DNA of 64,000 nt from Sphingomonas paucimobilis NBRC 13935 (GCF_000739895.2 NZ_BBJS01000061.1:21605-85604); one strand, 5' to 3'. Numbered from the stretch's first letter, positions 1 to 9,209 are shown. The notes: a model not told the origin generated them from the letters alone. Translations and numbers: made by a program.

Positions 1-683
1 AGAAGCAGCCCGGCGGCGACCAGCGCCAGATTGGCAACGGTCGCCCCCCGCGCGAAGCCGGGCGTGTCGCGCCACAGGTTCAGGAGCGCCACGATCAGGA
101 CGAGCGCGATCACCTGCCCGATCTCCACGCCGATGTTGAACGAGACGAGATTGATGAGCAGGCCATCGCGCGAAACCGACATGGCCATCAGCTTCGTGGC
201 CAATCCCAGGCCGTGGAACAGCCCGAACACCAGCACCGCCGCACGCGGATCGATCGTCACGCCCAGCCGGCGGAACGCGCCGACATTATCCAGCCCCTTG
301 TACACCACGGACAGGCCGATGATCGCATCGATCAGATGGGTGTCGACGCCGATGTTCAGCAGCACCCCCAGCAACAGCGTGGTCGAATGGCCGATGGTGA
401 ACAGCGAGACATACAGCATGACCTGCCTGAGCCGGCGCAGGTAGAAGACGACGCCGACAAGGAACAGGATATGGTCGTATCCCGTCACCATGTGCTTGGC
501 GCCCAGATACAGGAACGGTCCGATCGCCGGCCCGGTGACGCCTTGGACGAAGGCCTTGTCCACAGCGGCGACATCGTGCGCATCCGCGACCGTGGCAGCG
601 GACACCAGCACGAGGACGAACATGGCGCGCATCGACACCCTCGCCGCCCGGCGCACCCGATCCGTGGCGACCGTCCCGGTCAT
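1..683 (-). CDS. HupE/UreJ family membrane permease (C-terminus cut by window edge)
   Basis: About 227 codons are visible; the gene runs off the left edge. An N-terminal hydrophobic stretch ending in ADAHD near residue 36 looks like a signal sequence. The multi-helix region follows, with the family signatures GYDHILFLVGV, FTIGHSTTL, FGLFHGLGLA and NIGVEIGQ, whose His, Asp and Glu residues are the expected metal-handling positions. HupE/UreJ proteins are nickel/cobalt permeases or accessory proteins; the metal here is not known. The start ATG (683-681) overlaps the TGA of the upstream cytochrome lipoprotein as ATGA, so the two are translationally coupled. A second, longer HupE/UreJ protein lies at 61175-62380. 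Confidence 0.85.
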   Translation of the reverse strand, partial: MTGTVATDRVRRAARVSMRAMFVLVLVSAATVADAHDVAAVDKAFVQGVTGPAIGPFLYLGAKHMVTGYDHILFLVGVVFYLRRLRQVMLYVSLFTIGHSTTLLLGVLLNIGVDTHLIDAIIGLSVVYKGLDNVGAFRRLGVTIDPRAAVLVFGLFHGLGLATKLMAMSVSRDGLLINLVSFNIGVEIGQVIALVLIVALLNLWRDTPGFARGATVANLALVAAGLL

Positions 684-1168
684 TGCGGCCCCTCGATCAC
701 CGGCGCCTTCGTGCTCGACGTCGTGCGGGGCAGGTACACCTGATGACACGCGGCACAGACATTGTAGACGGATGCACCGGCATCGAACACGGCATCCGGG
801 TTCCGGCTGCGCGCCGCATCGGCGGCGGCGGCGCCGATATCGACCAGCCCCTGCGCGAACTGGTTCCAGTCCTCGCCGCGCCCCTGCGAATAGGCCCTTG
901 TCTGCAACTGCCTGCCATAGTCGGAAAGGTCCTCCGCCGCCTTGCGGGTGCGGTCCCATTCGGCGGCGTTGCGGGGTACGATGTTGTGCGTGCCCTTTTC
1001 GTCGCTGATGTACTGCACCGCGTTCCAATAGGTCTGCGCCGTCGGCTGGACCCGCCCGACCATCATGTCGCGGATGGACTCGGTCGGCTTCTGGTTGCAG
1101 GCGGTCAGCGCCATGGCCAAGCCCATCACGGCGAGGCATGGCGCGGTCACGGACATCCGGTTCGTCAT
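680..1168 (-). CDS. c-type cytochrome lipoprotein
   Basis: 162 residues. A signal sequence ends in the lipobox LTAC (Cys24), so the mature protein is probably lipid-anchored in the periplasm. A single heme c site, CAACH, lies at 138-142 close to the C-terminus. The architecture resembles cytochrome c-556-like helical bundles, but I could not place it in a named subfamily. The start is supported by AGGAGGG six bases upstream. It is coupled to the HupE/UreJ gene downstream, which suggests a role in metal or redox handling at the membrane. Its promoter carries two GTTAC boxes 11 bp apart (1238-1253). Confidence 0.75.
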   Translation of the reverse strand: MTNRMSVTAPCLAVMGLAMALTACNQKPTESIRDMMVGRVQPTAQTYWNAVQYISDEKGTHNIVPRNAAEWDRTRKAAEDLSDYGRQLQTRAYSQGRGEDWNQFAQGLVDIGAAAADAARSRNPDAVFDAGASVYNVCAACHQVYLPRTTSSTKAPVIEGPQ

Positions 1169-1237
1169 GGTTGTGCCCTCCTGCGCAGCGATGGTCGATC
1201 AAGCCGGAGGTCGGCACCGCCAGGGAAGTAAAGAACC

Positions 1238-1253
1238 GTTACAGGCCGGTTAC
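1238..1253. promoter_or_regulatory. Paired GTTAC boxes upstream of cytochrome/HupE genes
   Basis: Two direct GTTAC boxes begin at 1238 and 1249, one helical turn apart, in the context CCGTTAC and CGGTTACG. They lie about 70 bp upstream of the lipoprotein start. The same pentamer recurs in the other TBDR-linked promoters of this window, which suggests a shared operator, possibly for the winged-helix membrane regulators. Confidence 0.4.
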
Positions 1254-1303
1254 GCCTGCCATCTCCCGTCCGGATGGCGAGATCCATCGCACCACCGCCC
1301 GCC

Positions 1304-3340
1304 CTAAAAGCTATATTTCATGCCGATGCGCAGGGTCCGCGGTTCGACGACGCGGCTGACGCGGCCCTGTGCGGGTGCGGGCATCGCCGCCGGCACGTAA
1401 TATTCGTAATAATAGGCAATATCCTTGTCGCGACTGGCCAGCACGTTCAGCAGTTCGGCATAGATCTGCACCGCGCCCGGCTTCCACGCCCCGCGCAGAT
1501 TGACCACGGTGCTGCCCTTGTCCCGCTGACTGTTGTCGCCGACCAGCGGATAGGGACCTAGATGCCGCAGTCGCAGGCTGGCTTCGAATTGGCGGAACAC
1601 CGCCGATGCGCCGACCTGCCCGGCATTGTCGAACGCGTTGGGGATGAACTGGCCGTCATCGTAGCGCGAGTGGCTGGCGGTATAGTTGGCGTCGAGCGCG
1701 AGCCATGGCAGGGGCCGCCAGAAGCCAACCAGCTCGTAACCATGGCGGCGTGATGCACCGGTCGGCTCGACCGTATTGGAGTCCCCGACGAAGCGCAGCT
1801 CGCTGGCGACATCCAGCCACCAATAAGTGGCCGTCAGAACTAGCTTCGGCCGCTGGAATCGCACGCCCAGTTCCTTGCCGGTGCCCCGCGCCAGGACCGG
1901 CACGGGCGTCGCCGTCACCGCGCCGCGCACGTCGTTCGAATGGAAACCCCGCCCCCAATTGGCATAGAGTTCGACCGCCGGCGTCACCTCATAGGCGATC
2001 GCAGCCTTGGGCGAGACGAGCGCGGCGTCCCCGCTCCCCTGCCCCAGCGCCGCCGCCGCCGCGTCCCGGGCGCGCACGTTGTAATGATAATAATCGCCGC
2101 GCACCCCGCCGGTCAGGCGCAATCCCGTCAGCGGCTTCCACGTCGCCTCGCCATATCCGGCCACCGATGCCTCGCGGACGGCATAAGCACCGAAGCTGGA
2201 GACGAACGCCCGGTCGACCGTGTGATGGACGCCGACATTGCCGATGTCGTCATAGCGGTCCTCCGTACCGACGACGAGCGTCAGCGCCGGATCGAGCTGC
2301 CACCTTTTCTCGCCCCTGACTCCGAAGATCCAGCGCCTGTCGAACTGGAAGATCTGCGCGCTTTTCCCGTAATCAGGCGCGGCCGGGTCGATGTTCGCAT
2401 AGGTCGGGTTGGAATACATCGACCAGTCGTAATATTGCGCATAGGCATTCAGCCGATAGCTGTCGCCCGACAGCCGCACATTACCGATGAATCGGCTGGT
2501 CTCGCCTCGCGCGGTCGGATCGGGCGAGCAATAGCGGTCGGGGCAGGTCGGTGTGCCGATGATGCTTTCTGGGATCTGCTCGGTCGGCCGCCATGTCCCG
2601 CGATAACCCTGCAGGCTGACCTCCAGCTGACCGAGCCCGGTCGGCACGGCATATTTGGCGAAACCCGACAGATGGCGCAGCCGCTCCGGTAGCTGCCACG
2701 GACCGTCATAGGTCTTCGCCTGCCCAACCAGCGTCAGTTCACCCACGCCCAGCCGGGTCGACCCACCCGCCGCCAGCCGCCGCCAGCCATAGGAACCGAC
2801 CTCCGCCGATACCCACGGCGCGGCGATTCTATCGATCGTGCGCATATAGGCGGCCCCGGCCATCGCGAAATCGCCACCATCGGCGCGATAGGGCCCTTTG
2901 CGATAATCCTCGCGCGCGACGACTTCCGGGATCAGGCCGTTCAGGTCGAGGTAGCCCTGACCATGGCCATGGGTGCGCAGGTTCATCTGGACGTCGTCGA
3001 TATAGGTGGTGAAGTCGCTGCCATGGTCGAGGTTGAAGCCGCGCAGGAAATACTGGTTGGCCTTGCCGCTGCCCGAATGCTGGGCGGCGATCATGCCGGG
3101 CACTGCCTCCAGCAGTTCCGCGACGCGCAGCAACGGGCGGACGAGCAGGTCCGATCCCGCCACCGTACCCTCGCTCGCGGCGCCGGCAGTGCCGATCTTC
3201 GCCTCGCCGCGCCCGAACACGACGATGTCGGCCGGGGCGGCATCCGGGTCGGCGGGCGTCGTGGCCTGTGCCGATACGACGTCCGGCAGAAGGACGAGCG
3301 CGAATGGGGCGAAGGATAACATCGTCTTGAAACGCGGCAT
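1304..3340 (-). CDS. TonB-dependent outer membrane receptor (HupE-associated type)
   Basis: 678 residues from the ATG at 3340, chosen because it gives a clean signal peptide (MPRFKTML to VVSAQA). A TonB-box-like DIVVFGR follows, then a plug domain at about residues 60-170 with NLDHGSDF, THGHGQGYLDL and LIPEVV, and a long beta-barrel ending in aromatic KYSF. Receptors with this His-rich plug signature recur beside HupE/UreJ genes, so metal-chelate uptake is a reasonable inference, unproven here. No good ribosome site precedes the chosen start. The gene lies upstream of, and in the same direction as, the cytochrome lipoprotein and HupE genes, with a 135 bp gap, and is divergent from the DUF6152 operon. 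Confidence 0.85.
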   Translation of the reverse strand: MPRFKTMLSFAPFALVLLPDVVSAQATTPADPDAAPADIVVFGRGEAKIGTAGAASEGTVAGSDLLVRPLLRVAELLEAVPGMIAAQHSGSGKANQYFLRGFNLDHGSDFTTYIDDVQMNLRTHGHGQGYLDLNGLIPEVVAREDYRKGPYRADGGDFAMAGAAYMRTIDRIAAPWVSAEVGSYGWRRLAAGGSTRLGVGELTLVGQAKTYDGPWQLPERLRHLSGFAKYAVPTGLGQLEVSLQGYRGTWRPTEQIPESIIGTPTCPDRYCSPDPTARGETSRFIGNVRLSGDSYRLNAYAQYYDWSMYSNPTYANIDPAAPDYGKSAQIFQFDRRWIFGVRGEKRWQLDPALTLVVGTEDRYDDIGNVGVHHTVDRAFVSSFGAYAVREASVAGYGEATWKPLTGLRLTGGVRGDYYHYNVRARDAAAAALGQGSGDAALVSPKAAIAYEVTPAVELYANWGRGFHSNDVRGAVTATPVPVLARGTGKELGVRFQRPKLVLTATYWWLDVASELRFVGDSNTVEPTGASRRHGYELVGFWRPLPWLALDANYTASHSRYDDGQFIPNAFDNAGQVGASAVFRQFEASLRLRHLGPYPLVGDNSQRDKGSTVVNLRGAWKPGAVQIYAELLNVLASRDKDIAYYYEYYVPAAMPAPAQGRVSRVVEPRTLRIGMKYSF

Positions 3341-3706
3341 GATGGGGGGAGCCTGTGCTGAAAGGATGGCGGGCGCTGCGCACCGGCCGGCCACCAGTGT
3401 TCGCGGTACCCGCGGTGGCGCCAAGCGGTGAACGGTTATTGATTCGTGGCGTAACCGCACCATCGCTCGGAGGGACGTTACGATCGGCCTTTTCGTCGAG
3501 AGCGCGGTCGTATCCGCGTGTGTCGCGACGGGCGCCGTCGCCCTTCGGCAAGGCCGCCAACCCCTTGTGCAGACGCCGTTCTGTAACGGTTTCGGAACTG
3601 TAAACGCCTTCGCGTACCCGCTGCGTCCCCTAAAATGCATCGATCACGACCGGCGGCGATGGCATGCCGTCATCGCCGGCCAAGGTCGGTATCTGAGGAG
3701 TTGAGA
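3341..3706. other. Divergent intergenic region, TBDR / DUF6152
   Basis: A 366 bp stretch without a convincing gene; short open frames here lack ribosome sites and family similarity. It must hold both divergent promoters. It contains an inverted CGGTTA/TAACCG pair (3433-3438 and 3452-3457), CGTTACG (3476-3482), and CCGTT-CTGT-AACGG followed by GTAAAC (3576-3605). These belong to the GTAAC motif set described elsewhere in this window. Confidence 0.6.
3433..3482. promoter_or_regulatory. GTAAC/GTTAC box cluster, TBDR/DUF6152 divergent promoter
   Basis: CGGTTA at 3433 and TAACCG at 3452 form an inverted pair with a 13 bp spacer, and CGTTACG follows at 3476. A further GTAAC lies at 3583. The cluster sits between two divergently transcribed genes whose products are both envelope proteins. 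Binding by a regulator is inferred only from recurrence. Confidence 0.35.
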
Positions 3707-4069
3707 ATGACGACGGGCAAGACGTTGGCGTGGGCGGGGCTGATCGGGCTGATCGGCCTTGTGTCACCTGCCGCGGCTCATCACTCGTTCGCGATGTTCG
3801 ACCAGACCAAGCTGCTGAACACCAAGGGCACGGTCAGCCAGTTCCGCTGGACCAATCCGCACTCGTTCCTGGTGCTGGACGTCAACGGCACGAAATACAC
3901 GCTGGAGTGCAACAGCACCAACATGATGAGCCGGGCCGGCTGGAAATTGAGCACGGTCAAGGCCGGCGACAAGGTCGGCATCACCTATTACCCGCTGCGC
4001 ACCGGCCAGCCCGGCGGCATGCTGAAGACGGTGACGCTGCCCGGCGGCCAGACCTTGAGCGCCTGGTAA
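3707..4069 (+). CDS. DUF6152 family exported protein
   Basis: 120 residues from the ATG at 3707, which has GAGGAG six bases upstream. A signal peptide ends at PAAA and is followed by the family hallmark HHSFAMFD. The rest is a small beta-rich domain (RWTNPHSFLVLDV, YTLECNS, TYYPLRTGQPGG) that typifies DUF6152, a periplasmic family of unknown function common in sphingomonads. It is the first gene of a three-gene operon with another secreted protein (31 bp gap) and a sialidase-like protein. The paired His-His after the cleavage site could bind metal; this is only a suggestion. Confidence 0.8.
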   Translation: MTTGKTLAWAGLIGLIGLVSPAAAHHSFAMFDQTKLLNTKGTVSQFRWTNPHSFLVLDVNGTKYTLECNSTNMMSRAGWKLSTVKAGDKVGITYYPLRTGQPGGMLKTVTLPGGQTLSAW

Positions 4070-4100
4070 GCAACGATACCATATTTCCGGAGAGGATCGC

Positions 4101-4943
4101 ATGACATCGGCACCGACCGCGCTGCTGGCGCTTACCCTGATTGCGGCGCCGATCGCGCCCGCGATGACGCAGACGACCATGAAGGTCGAAGGCCCCAACA
4201 TCACCGGCGTGTGGGAAATCTATCCCGACCCGTTCGCCGGCGACCAGAACACCTTTATCGAGCTGCCGGTGCCCAATGGCGGCCCGAAGCTGCGCGAGCC
4301 CTATGCCTCGCAGTGGAAAGCCACGCGCGCCAAGCGCGACGCCAATCTGAAGGCGGGCACCCCGCTCGCCGATCCCAGCACTTTGTGCCTGCCAGAGGGT
4401 ATGCCATCGGTGATGGGCGCGATCTTCCCGCTGCAATTCCTCCAGACGCCCGGCCAGGTGACGATATTGGCGGAGTTCCTGACCCAGACGCGCCGCATCC
4501 TCCTCAACAAGACGATGCCGGGGGCGGATGACCTGACGCCGTCCTATTACGGCTATTCGGTCGGCCATTGGGAAGGGAAAACGCTGGTCGTCGTGACCAA
4601 GGGCGTGAAGGAAGAGGTGCAGTTCTTCGAGATTCCACACAGCGCCGACATGACCATCACCGAGCGGATGACGCTGACCGCACCGGACATGATCGAGAAC
4701 AACATCACGATCGACGATCCCAAGATGCTCGTCGAGCCGTACAAGCTGACCTACGGCTACAAGCGCAACGACGGCTACGAGATCAAGGAGTATCTCTGCG
4801 ACAAGGAGGATCCGCTGTTCAAGGTGGGCGCCGATGGCAAGGTGTCGATGAAGGTCGACGAACAGCCCGCCGCCAAGACCGATGAGCCCGCCCCCTCATC
4901 CTCGCCCTCGTCGAACAAGCCTCAGGGCGGGAAGAAGAAGTGA
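4101..4943 (+). CDS. Secreted protein of unknown function
   Basis: 280 residues with a signal peptide (hydrophobic 6-20, cleavage near PAMTQ). I do not recognise a named domain. The body is soluble, with the stretches NITGVWEIYPDPF, PSYYGYSVGHWEGKTL and TYGYKRNDGYEIKEYLC. The last 35 residues are low-complexity (Ser/Pro runs then GGKKK), so the tail is probably disordered. GGAGAGG precedes the ATG. Its place directly behind DUF6152 suggests the two act together in the periplasm; the HWEGKTLVV-like motif recurs in similar sphingomonad proteins next to DUF6152, as far as I recall. Confidence 0.7.
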   Translation: MTSAPTALLALTLIAAPIAPAMTQTTMKVEGPNITGVWEIYPDPFAGDQNTFIELPVPNGGPKLREPYASQWKATRAKRDANLKAGTPLADPSTLCLPEGMPSVMGAIFPLQFLQTPGQVTILAEFLTQTRRILLNKTMPGADDLTPSYYGYSVGHWEGKTLVVVTKGVKEEVQFFEIPHSADMTITERMTLTAPDMIENNITIDDPKMLVEPYKLTYGYKRNDGYEIKEYLCDKEDPLFKVGADGKVSMKVDEQPAAKTDEPAPSSSPSSNKPQGGKKK

Positions 4944-4966
4944 TCGGCTGAAACGGGAGCGGCAGC

Positions 4967-6271
4967 ATGTTCAGTCGGCGGGATCTGCTGTCGCACGGCC
5001 TACTTGCGACCGGCGGACTGCTGGCCGCGCCGGCCCTCGGCGCGGGGGCACGGACCCCGGTCGGCATCCTGCGTCGCGACGCGACGATCCGCCGGCTGGG
5101 TGGGATCGGCGACGGGTACAAGATGACGCTGGCGGCGGACGGGCGGCAGTTCGTGGTCGTCAACGACGGCCCCGGCTGGGCCCGGCCGCCGACCGCCTTC
5201 GACGACAGCGCGCTGTGGACGATCACGGGGCCGCCGACCGCGCCCGCCTTTCGCCCGGTGCCGGGCTACCCCGACCTCGACAAGGCGCATCGCCCAGACG
5301 GCGCGCCGACCTATCACGGGCACGGCATTCTGGCCGTGCGCGGGCGACTGATCCAGTTCCTCGCGACGCTCGACCGGGCGGAGGATCGCCCGCGCCACTG
5401 GACCGGCGCCAAGCTGATCTATTCGGACGATGGCGGGCGGCACTGGCGCAATGGCGATGGCAGCACCCCCGTGATATGGGAGGATTGGAGCGAACAGTCC
5501 GGCGACCGCTTCGCCTTTTTCGGTGAGCCGGACGGCTGTTTCTCGTTATTGTCGATCCTGCAGATGGGGGCCGATTACCGCGCCAACCGCGACGGCTACA
5601 TCTACATCTACGGTCTCAACGGCAACGTCGACGGGCGAATGAACGAACTGGTGATGTTCCGCGTCGCGATCGACCGGGTCACGGACCGTTCCGCCTATAC
5701 CTTCTTCGCCGGTCAGACCGCCGATGGCGGCGCGCGCTGGACACCGGACATCGCCGAACGGGCGGTGGTTCAACGGTTTCCGGCGGGCTGGGTCAACCGC
5801 ACCAACCTCTTTCCCGGCGACCTGGTGGTCGAATCCTGGCTGCCGAGCGTCGTCTACAATGCGTCGCTCGACTGCTACATCATGGCGAGCGCCGGTATCG
5901 GTGCCGCCCCCGATGGCACCGAATTCGGTAAACCGAGCTATCTCGGCATCTGGATTGCGCAGGCGCCCTGGGGCCCGTGGCGGCAGATCCACGAGGATTC
6001 GGCCTGGACACCGGGCGGCAATCCGGCGGCGCGGGCCTATGCCCCGCAGATCGCACCCGGCTGGATCGCGGCGGACGGCCGTTCCTTCTGGCTGAGCTGG
6101 GCCGATCTGGACGGTATTCGCGCCTTCGGTCGCGACGAGGCGCTGATGGCCGCCGCCGTCGCCAAAGCCACCACCCCGGCCGCGCGAACCGCCGTCGAGG
6201 TGGACTTCATCCGGCGCTATATGCCCGGTTTCTCCCTCAATACGCAGCGCATCGACCTGATCCTCCGTTGA
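4967..6271 (+). CDS. Exported sialidase-like beta-propeller protein (DUF4185-like)
   Basis: 434 residues. The N-terminus MFSRRDLLSHGLLATGG resembles a Tat signal (RRDLL plus a hydrophobic stretch), which implies folding before export. The body has propeller-type repeats: an Asp-box-like SDDGGRHW near residue 150, FGEPDGCFSLL, and GIWIAQAPWGPW, the last typical of DUF4185-like glycosidase-fold proteins. No catalytic assignment is possible. A ribosome site GGGAGCGG precedes the ATG 24 bp after the previous stop, so it is the third gene of the DUF6152 operon. Transcription ends at a strong hairpin just past the stop. Confidence 0.65.
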   Translation: MFSRRDLLSHGLLATGGLLAAPALGAGARTPVGILRRDATIRRLGGIGDGYKMTLAADGRQFVVVNDGPGWARPPTAFDDSALWTITGPPTAPAFRPVPGYPDLDKAHRPDGAPTYHGHGILAVRGRLIQFLATLDRAEDRPRHWTGAKLIYSDDGGRHWRNGDGSTPVIWEDWSEQSGDRFAFFGEPDGCFSLLSILQMGADYRANRDGYIYIYGLNGNVDGRMNELVMFRVAIDRVTDRSAYTFFAGQTADGGARWTPDIAERAVVQRFPAGWVNRTNLFPGDLVVESWLPSVVYNASLDCYIMASAGIGAAPDGTEFGKPSYLGIWIAQAPWGPWRQIHEDSAWTPGGNPAARAYAPQIAPGWIAADGRSFWLSWADLDGIRAFGRDEALMAAAVAKATTPAARTAVEVDFIRRYMPGFSLNTQRIDLILR

Positions 6272-6277
6272 CCAGCC

Positions 6278-6313
6278 GGTCGAGGATACGGGCCAGCGCC
6301 CGCATCCTCGACC
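6278..6313. terminator. Bidirectional hairpin terminator
   Basis: GGTCGAGGAT pairs perfectly with ATCCTCGACC and encloses an inner CGGGC/GCCCG stem with loop CAGC. One A/C mismatch separates the two stems. It lies between convergent genes ending at 6271 (+) and 6326 (-) and could stop transcription from both sides. No long T-run follows on either strand. Confidence 0.65.
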
Positions 6314-6325
6314 GTGAATCGAACC

Positions 6326-8851
6326 CTATCGCCGCAGCGTCGCGGTCAGACCGATCGTGCGCGGGCGGAAGGTGCCGGCCCGAAACCGCGTCGAATCGAG
6401 CGTGTCATGGTACAATGCCAGCACCGGATGGCTGTTCGTCACGTTGTTGACGAACAGGCTGAGATCGATCGCATCCCGGTCGGCGGTCTTCAGCCGGGTG
6501 CCGATACGGATGTTGAGCAGCGAGGTGGACGGCGGCCGAGGCAGCGCCGGATCGACCAGCGGCGATTCCAGGTTCAGCGGCTTGTCGTTGTGGCTGCTAT
6601 AGGCATAGTCGACGCGCGCATAGATCTCGTCCAGCCCGATCGGATAGGCGTATTCGCCGTTGAGCTGCACCGACCAAGGCGCAATGGCGAAGGGTTCGCC
6701 CGCCCGCCGGATGATCGTGCCACCCGCGCCCGGAATGTCGGTGGTGTAGCGCGCATTGGCGTAGGACACCGCCCCGCCCAGGGTCAGCCCTTCGACGGGC
6801 CGCAGGGTCAGCGCCAGGTCGAATCCGTCGATCTGCGCATTGCCGAGGTTGAGCATCACCTGCTGCTGGCAGATCGGCAGTACCAGGAGCGTCTGCACGT
6901 TCTTCCATTTGACGCGATAGACCGATGCATCGACCAGCAACTTGCCACCGAACAGCCGGTTCTTGCTGCCCGCCTCGTAACTCCATACCGAATCCGGGTT
7001 GATCGTGTTCGACTTCGTCGGATCGAAACCGATCGCCGCCGCGTCGGTCGCGCAGCTGACGCCGACGGCCGGCGACACGCCGGGGCCGCGAATGCCCTTG
7101 GCCGCGCTGATGTAGAACAGGTTATGCTTGTCCGCCTGATAGGCGACGCCCAGCTTGGGCGTCGCCGTCCGGCTGGTCACCTTCAACTGATCGACCCTGC
7201 CGGCGGTGCCGAACAGCGGGCCGGCGGTGAAGCCGTCATAGCGATAGTCCGCGATGGTATAGCGCAGGCCGGCGGTCAGCTTCAGCCCCGACAGGATTTC
7301 GTAATCGGCCTGGGCATAGGCGGCCTTCTGGTCGTCGACATGGATGTTGCGCTGATAGGTCGAGTAGAGCCCGCGATACAGCTCCACCCCGAACTGGGGA
7401 TTGTCCGACAGCGAAGCGAAGGGTGGCAGGCCGTTCTGCTGCTGGCCGACATTGACGACGTCGAGCAGCCGGGGATCGCTGCCGGCATATTGGTCGTAGA
7501 CGTTGGAATGCTGGTAGAACAGCCCGACGATCCAGTTGAAGCGCGCATTCGGCACCGCGTTCTGCAAGCGCAGTTCCTGTGTGAATGCCTTTTGCCGGGT
7601 GTGGCTGGTGGTGCTGGGCGTATAGTTCGCGAAGCCCGGCAGGAAGGCATTGGGAACGCGCGCGTAGATCGCGAGGCTGAGCGTCGTGTCGTCGCTCGTC
7701 GATGTGGTGTGCCGGTCAAAATAGGACGTGTCGGACACCAGCGTCATGCTGCCGAGATCAAGCGACGCCTTCAGCGCGGGCAGATAGAAACGGTCCTTGC
7801 GATATTCGGGCAGGACGTTGAGGCTGAGATTATACCGCGCCTTGGACGGGTCCGACGTCGCCAGCTCGTAGCGCGAGCCGTCGTCGTAATTGAGGTTCTG
7901 CACGAACAGCGACGGGGTGATCGTCAGCGTGTCGGTCGCCTTCCAGCCCAATGCGATGCGGGCGGAGAAGCTTTCCTGGCTGTTGATGTCGCGCTGCGTC
8001 ACCTGCTGCGTGAACCGGTCGAGCCGGTCGATATAGCCGCCGTCGCGGCGATACCAGACGCTGGCGCGCAACCCGATCTCGTCCTCCTTGATCGGCGCGC
8101 CGCCGGCGAGCCCGATCTCGTAGCTGGGTGCGCCGTTCTGCGTTATCGCCACCTCGCTCCGGCCATAGAGGCTGACCGTGTCATAGTTTGGCGTCGGCGA
8201 GATGAAGCGCACTGCGCCACCGACCGAACCACTGCCGAACAGCGTGCCCTGCGGCCCGCGCAGCACCTCGACCCGGTCGAGGTCGAACACCTGCGGATAG
8301 GCGTTGCTGAGCGACGGGCTGACCCCTGTCCGCGTCTGGATCGGGGTGTCGTCGATATAGACGCCGGTGGTCGGGATGCCCGAGCTGGAATCCACGCCGC
8401 GGATCGCGATCGTCGTCTGGCCGGTGCCGAAGGCGGTGGTGCTTTGGCCGAAGGTGACGCCGGGCGTCAGCCGGGCGATGTCGCCGATTGACCGGATGCC
8501 CTGCTTGTCGAGTTCGACTTGGCTTTTCGCGACGATGCTGGCCGGTACGCGGCTGAGCGATTGCGACTGGCGGGTGGCCGTGACGATGATGTCGCCGCTA
8601 GCGTCCTGACCCACCGCAGGGGTCGCCGGCGTTGCCGCAGGGGCGGTCGCGTTCGGCACTCCGGCATCCGGCGCGTTGGCGTGATCGGCGGCGGTTGCAC
8701 CCGGGGCCCCTGCGGTCGTCGTCGTCGTGGAAGCGTCGGGCGCGACCTGCGCGTGGGCGGGAACCGCCAACGCGACGATCGGCATCAGCACACCGGCCAG
8801 CAGGCCGTGCTTAGGGGGATGGAGGCCACCATCCCGCCGATACTGCATCAT
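6326..8851 (-). CDS. TonB-dependent outer membrane receptor
   Basis: 841 residues from the ATG at 8851, supported by a purine-rich ribosome site (AGGAAAGGGAGAGAG). A signal peptide (MMQYRRDG to VPAHA) is followed by a Thr/Ala-rich linker, a TonB box GDIIVTATRQ, a plug domain (LTPGVTF, IRGVDSSSG, VEVLRGPQGTLFGSGSVGG) and a 22-strand-type barrel. The plug and spacing match the sphingomonad receptors used for organic ligands rather than siderophore-specific ones; the substrate is unknown. The C-terminus ends in LRR instead of the usual aromatic residue. It is divergent from the winged-helix membrane regulator at 9210, a likely control partner. Confidence 0.85.
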   Translation of the reverse strand: MMQYRRDGGLHPPKHGLLAGVLMPIVALAVPAHAQVAPDASTTTTTAGAPGATAADHANAPDAGVPNATAPAATPATPAVGQDASGDIIVTATRQSQSLSRVPASIVAKSQVELDKQGIRSIGDIARLTPGVTFGQSTTAFGTGQTTIAIRGVDSSSGIPTTGVYIDDTPIQTRTGVSPSLSNAYPQVFDLDRVEVLRGPQGTLFGSGSVGGAVRFISPTPNYDTVSLYGRSEVAITQNGAPSYEIGLAGGAPIKEDEIGLRASVWYRRDGGYIDRLDRFTQQVTQRDINSQESFSARIALGWKATDTLTITPSLFVQNLNYDDGSRYELATSDPSKARYNLSLNVLPEYRKDRFYLPALKASLDLGSMTLVSDTSYFDRHTTSTSDDTTLSLAIYARVPNAFLPGFANYTPSTTSHTRQKAFTQELRLQNAVPNARFNWIVGLFYQHSNVYDQYAGSDPRLLDVVNVGQQQNGLPPFASLSDNPQFGVELYRGLYSTYQRNIHVDDQKAAYAQADYEILSGLKLTAGLRYTIADYRYDGFTAGPLFGTAGRVDQLKVTSRTATPKLGVAYQADKHNLFYISAAKGIRGPGVSPAVGVSCATDAAAIGFDPTKSNTINPDSVWSYEAGSKNRLFGGKLLVDASVYRVKWKNVQTLLVLPICQQQVMLNLGNAQIDGFDLALTLRPVEGLTLGGAVSYANARYTTDIPGAGGTIIRRAGEPFAIAPWSVQLNGEYAYPIGLDEIYARVDYAYSSHNDKPLNLESPLVDPALPRPPSTSLLNIRIGTRLKTADRDAIDLSLFVNNVTNSHPVLALYHDTLDSTRFRAGTFRPRTIGLTATLRR

Positions 8852-9209
8852 CTTCTCTCTCCCTTTCCTGAAGGTGATGACGATGGCGGCCGGCGGCATT
8901 CACGATCCTGCGGGTGATGTCGCTCTGTAGTCCGTCCAGTCATCATTCGGTGCGGAGGCAGCGGCAAAGCCCCGCCTGCCGGTGACGTTTGTAACACAGA
9001 CGGGCCCATGAGAAACCTTTGTTGCATAAAATAAACAGTTCGCAACAGTTACATTCCGTGCTGTTACACGACGTTCTGACCGGTTTTCGACCTTGTCGCG
9101 GAGGGATGGAAGGCTATCATCGATCATCCGATCCGCCATGAAAGGCTTCGCGAGACATTTTGGCAGACCGGCACTCCCCCCATTCCCCAACGCCGGGACG
9201 ACCGACCGG
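8852..9209. other. Divergent intergenic region, TBDR / membrane regulator
   Basis: A 358 bp stretch with no supported gene other than a possible N-terminal extension of the regulator (ATG at 9138). It is locally AT-rich around 9010-9070, unlike its surroundings, as expected of a promoter. GTAAC at 8991 and GTTAC at 9048 and 9063 are present, the last two 15 bp apart. Confidence 0.6.
8991..9067. promoter_or_regulatory. GTAAC/GTTAC boxes in TBDR/regulator promoter
   Basis: GTAAC at 8991-8995 and GTTAC at 9048-9052 and 9063-9067, the latter two embedded in ACAGTTACA and CTGTTACA, which are nearly direct repeats. They lie in the AT-rich part of the divergent promoter between the TBDR and the membrane regulator. 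Autoregulation is a plausible reading. Confidence 0.4.

Noticed and set aside
6314..8491. A long open frame on the plus strand opposite the TBDR gene
   Set aside because: It lacks family similarity, a ribosome site and a plausible protein composition (Arg/Gly/Ala-rich); GC-rich DNA with strong codon bias produces such antisense frames.
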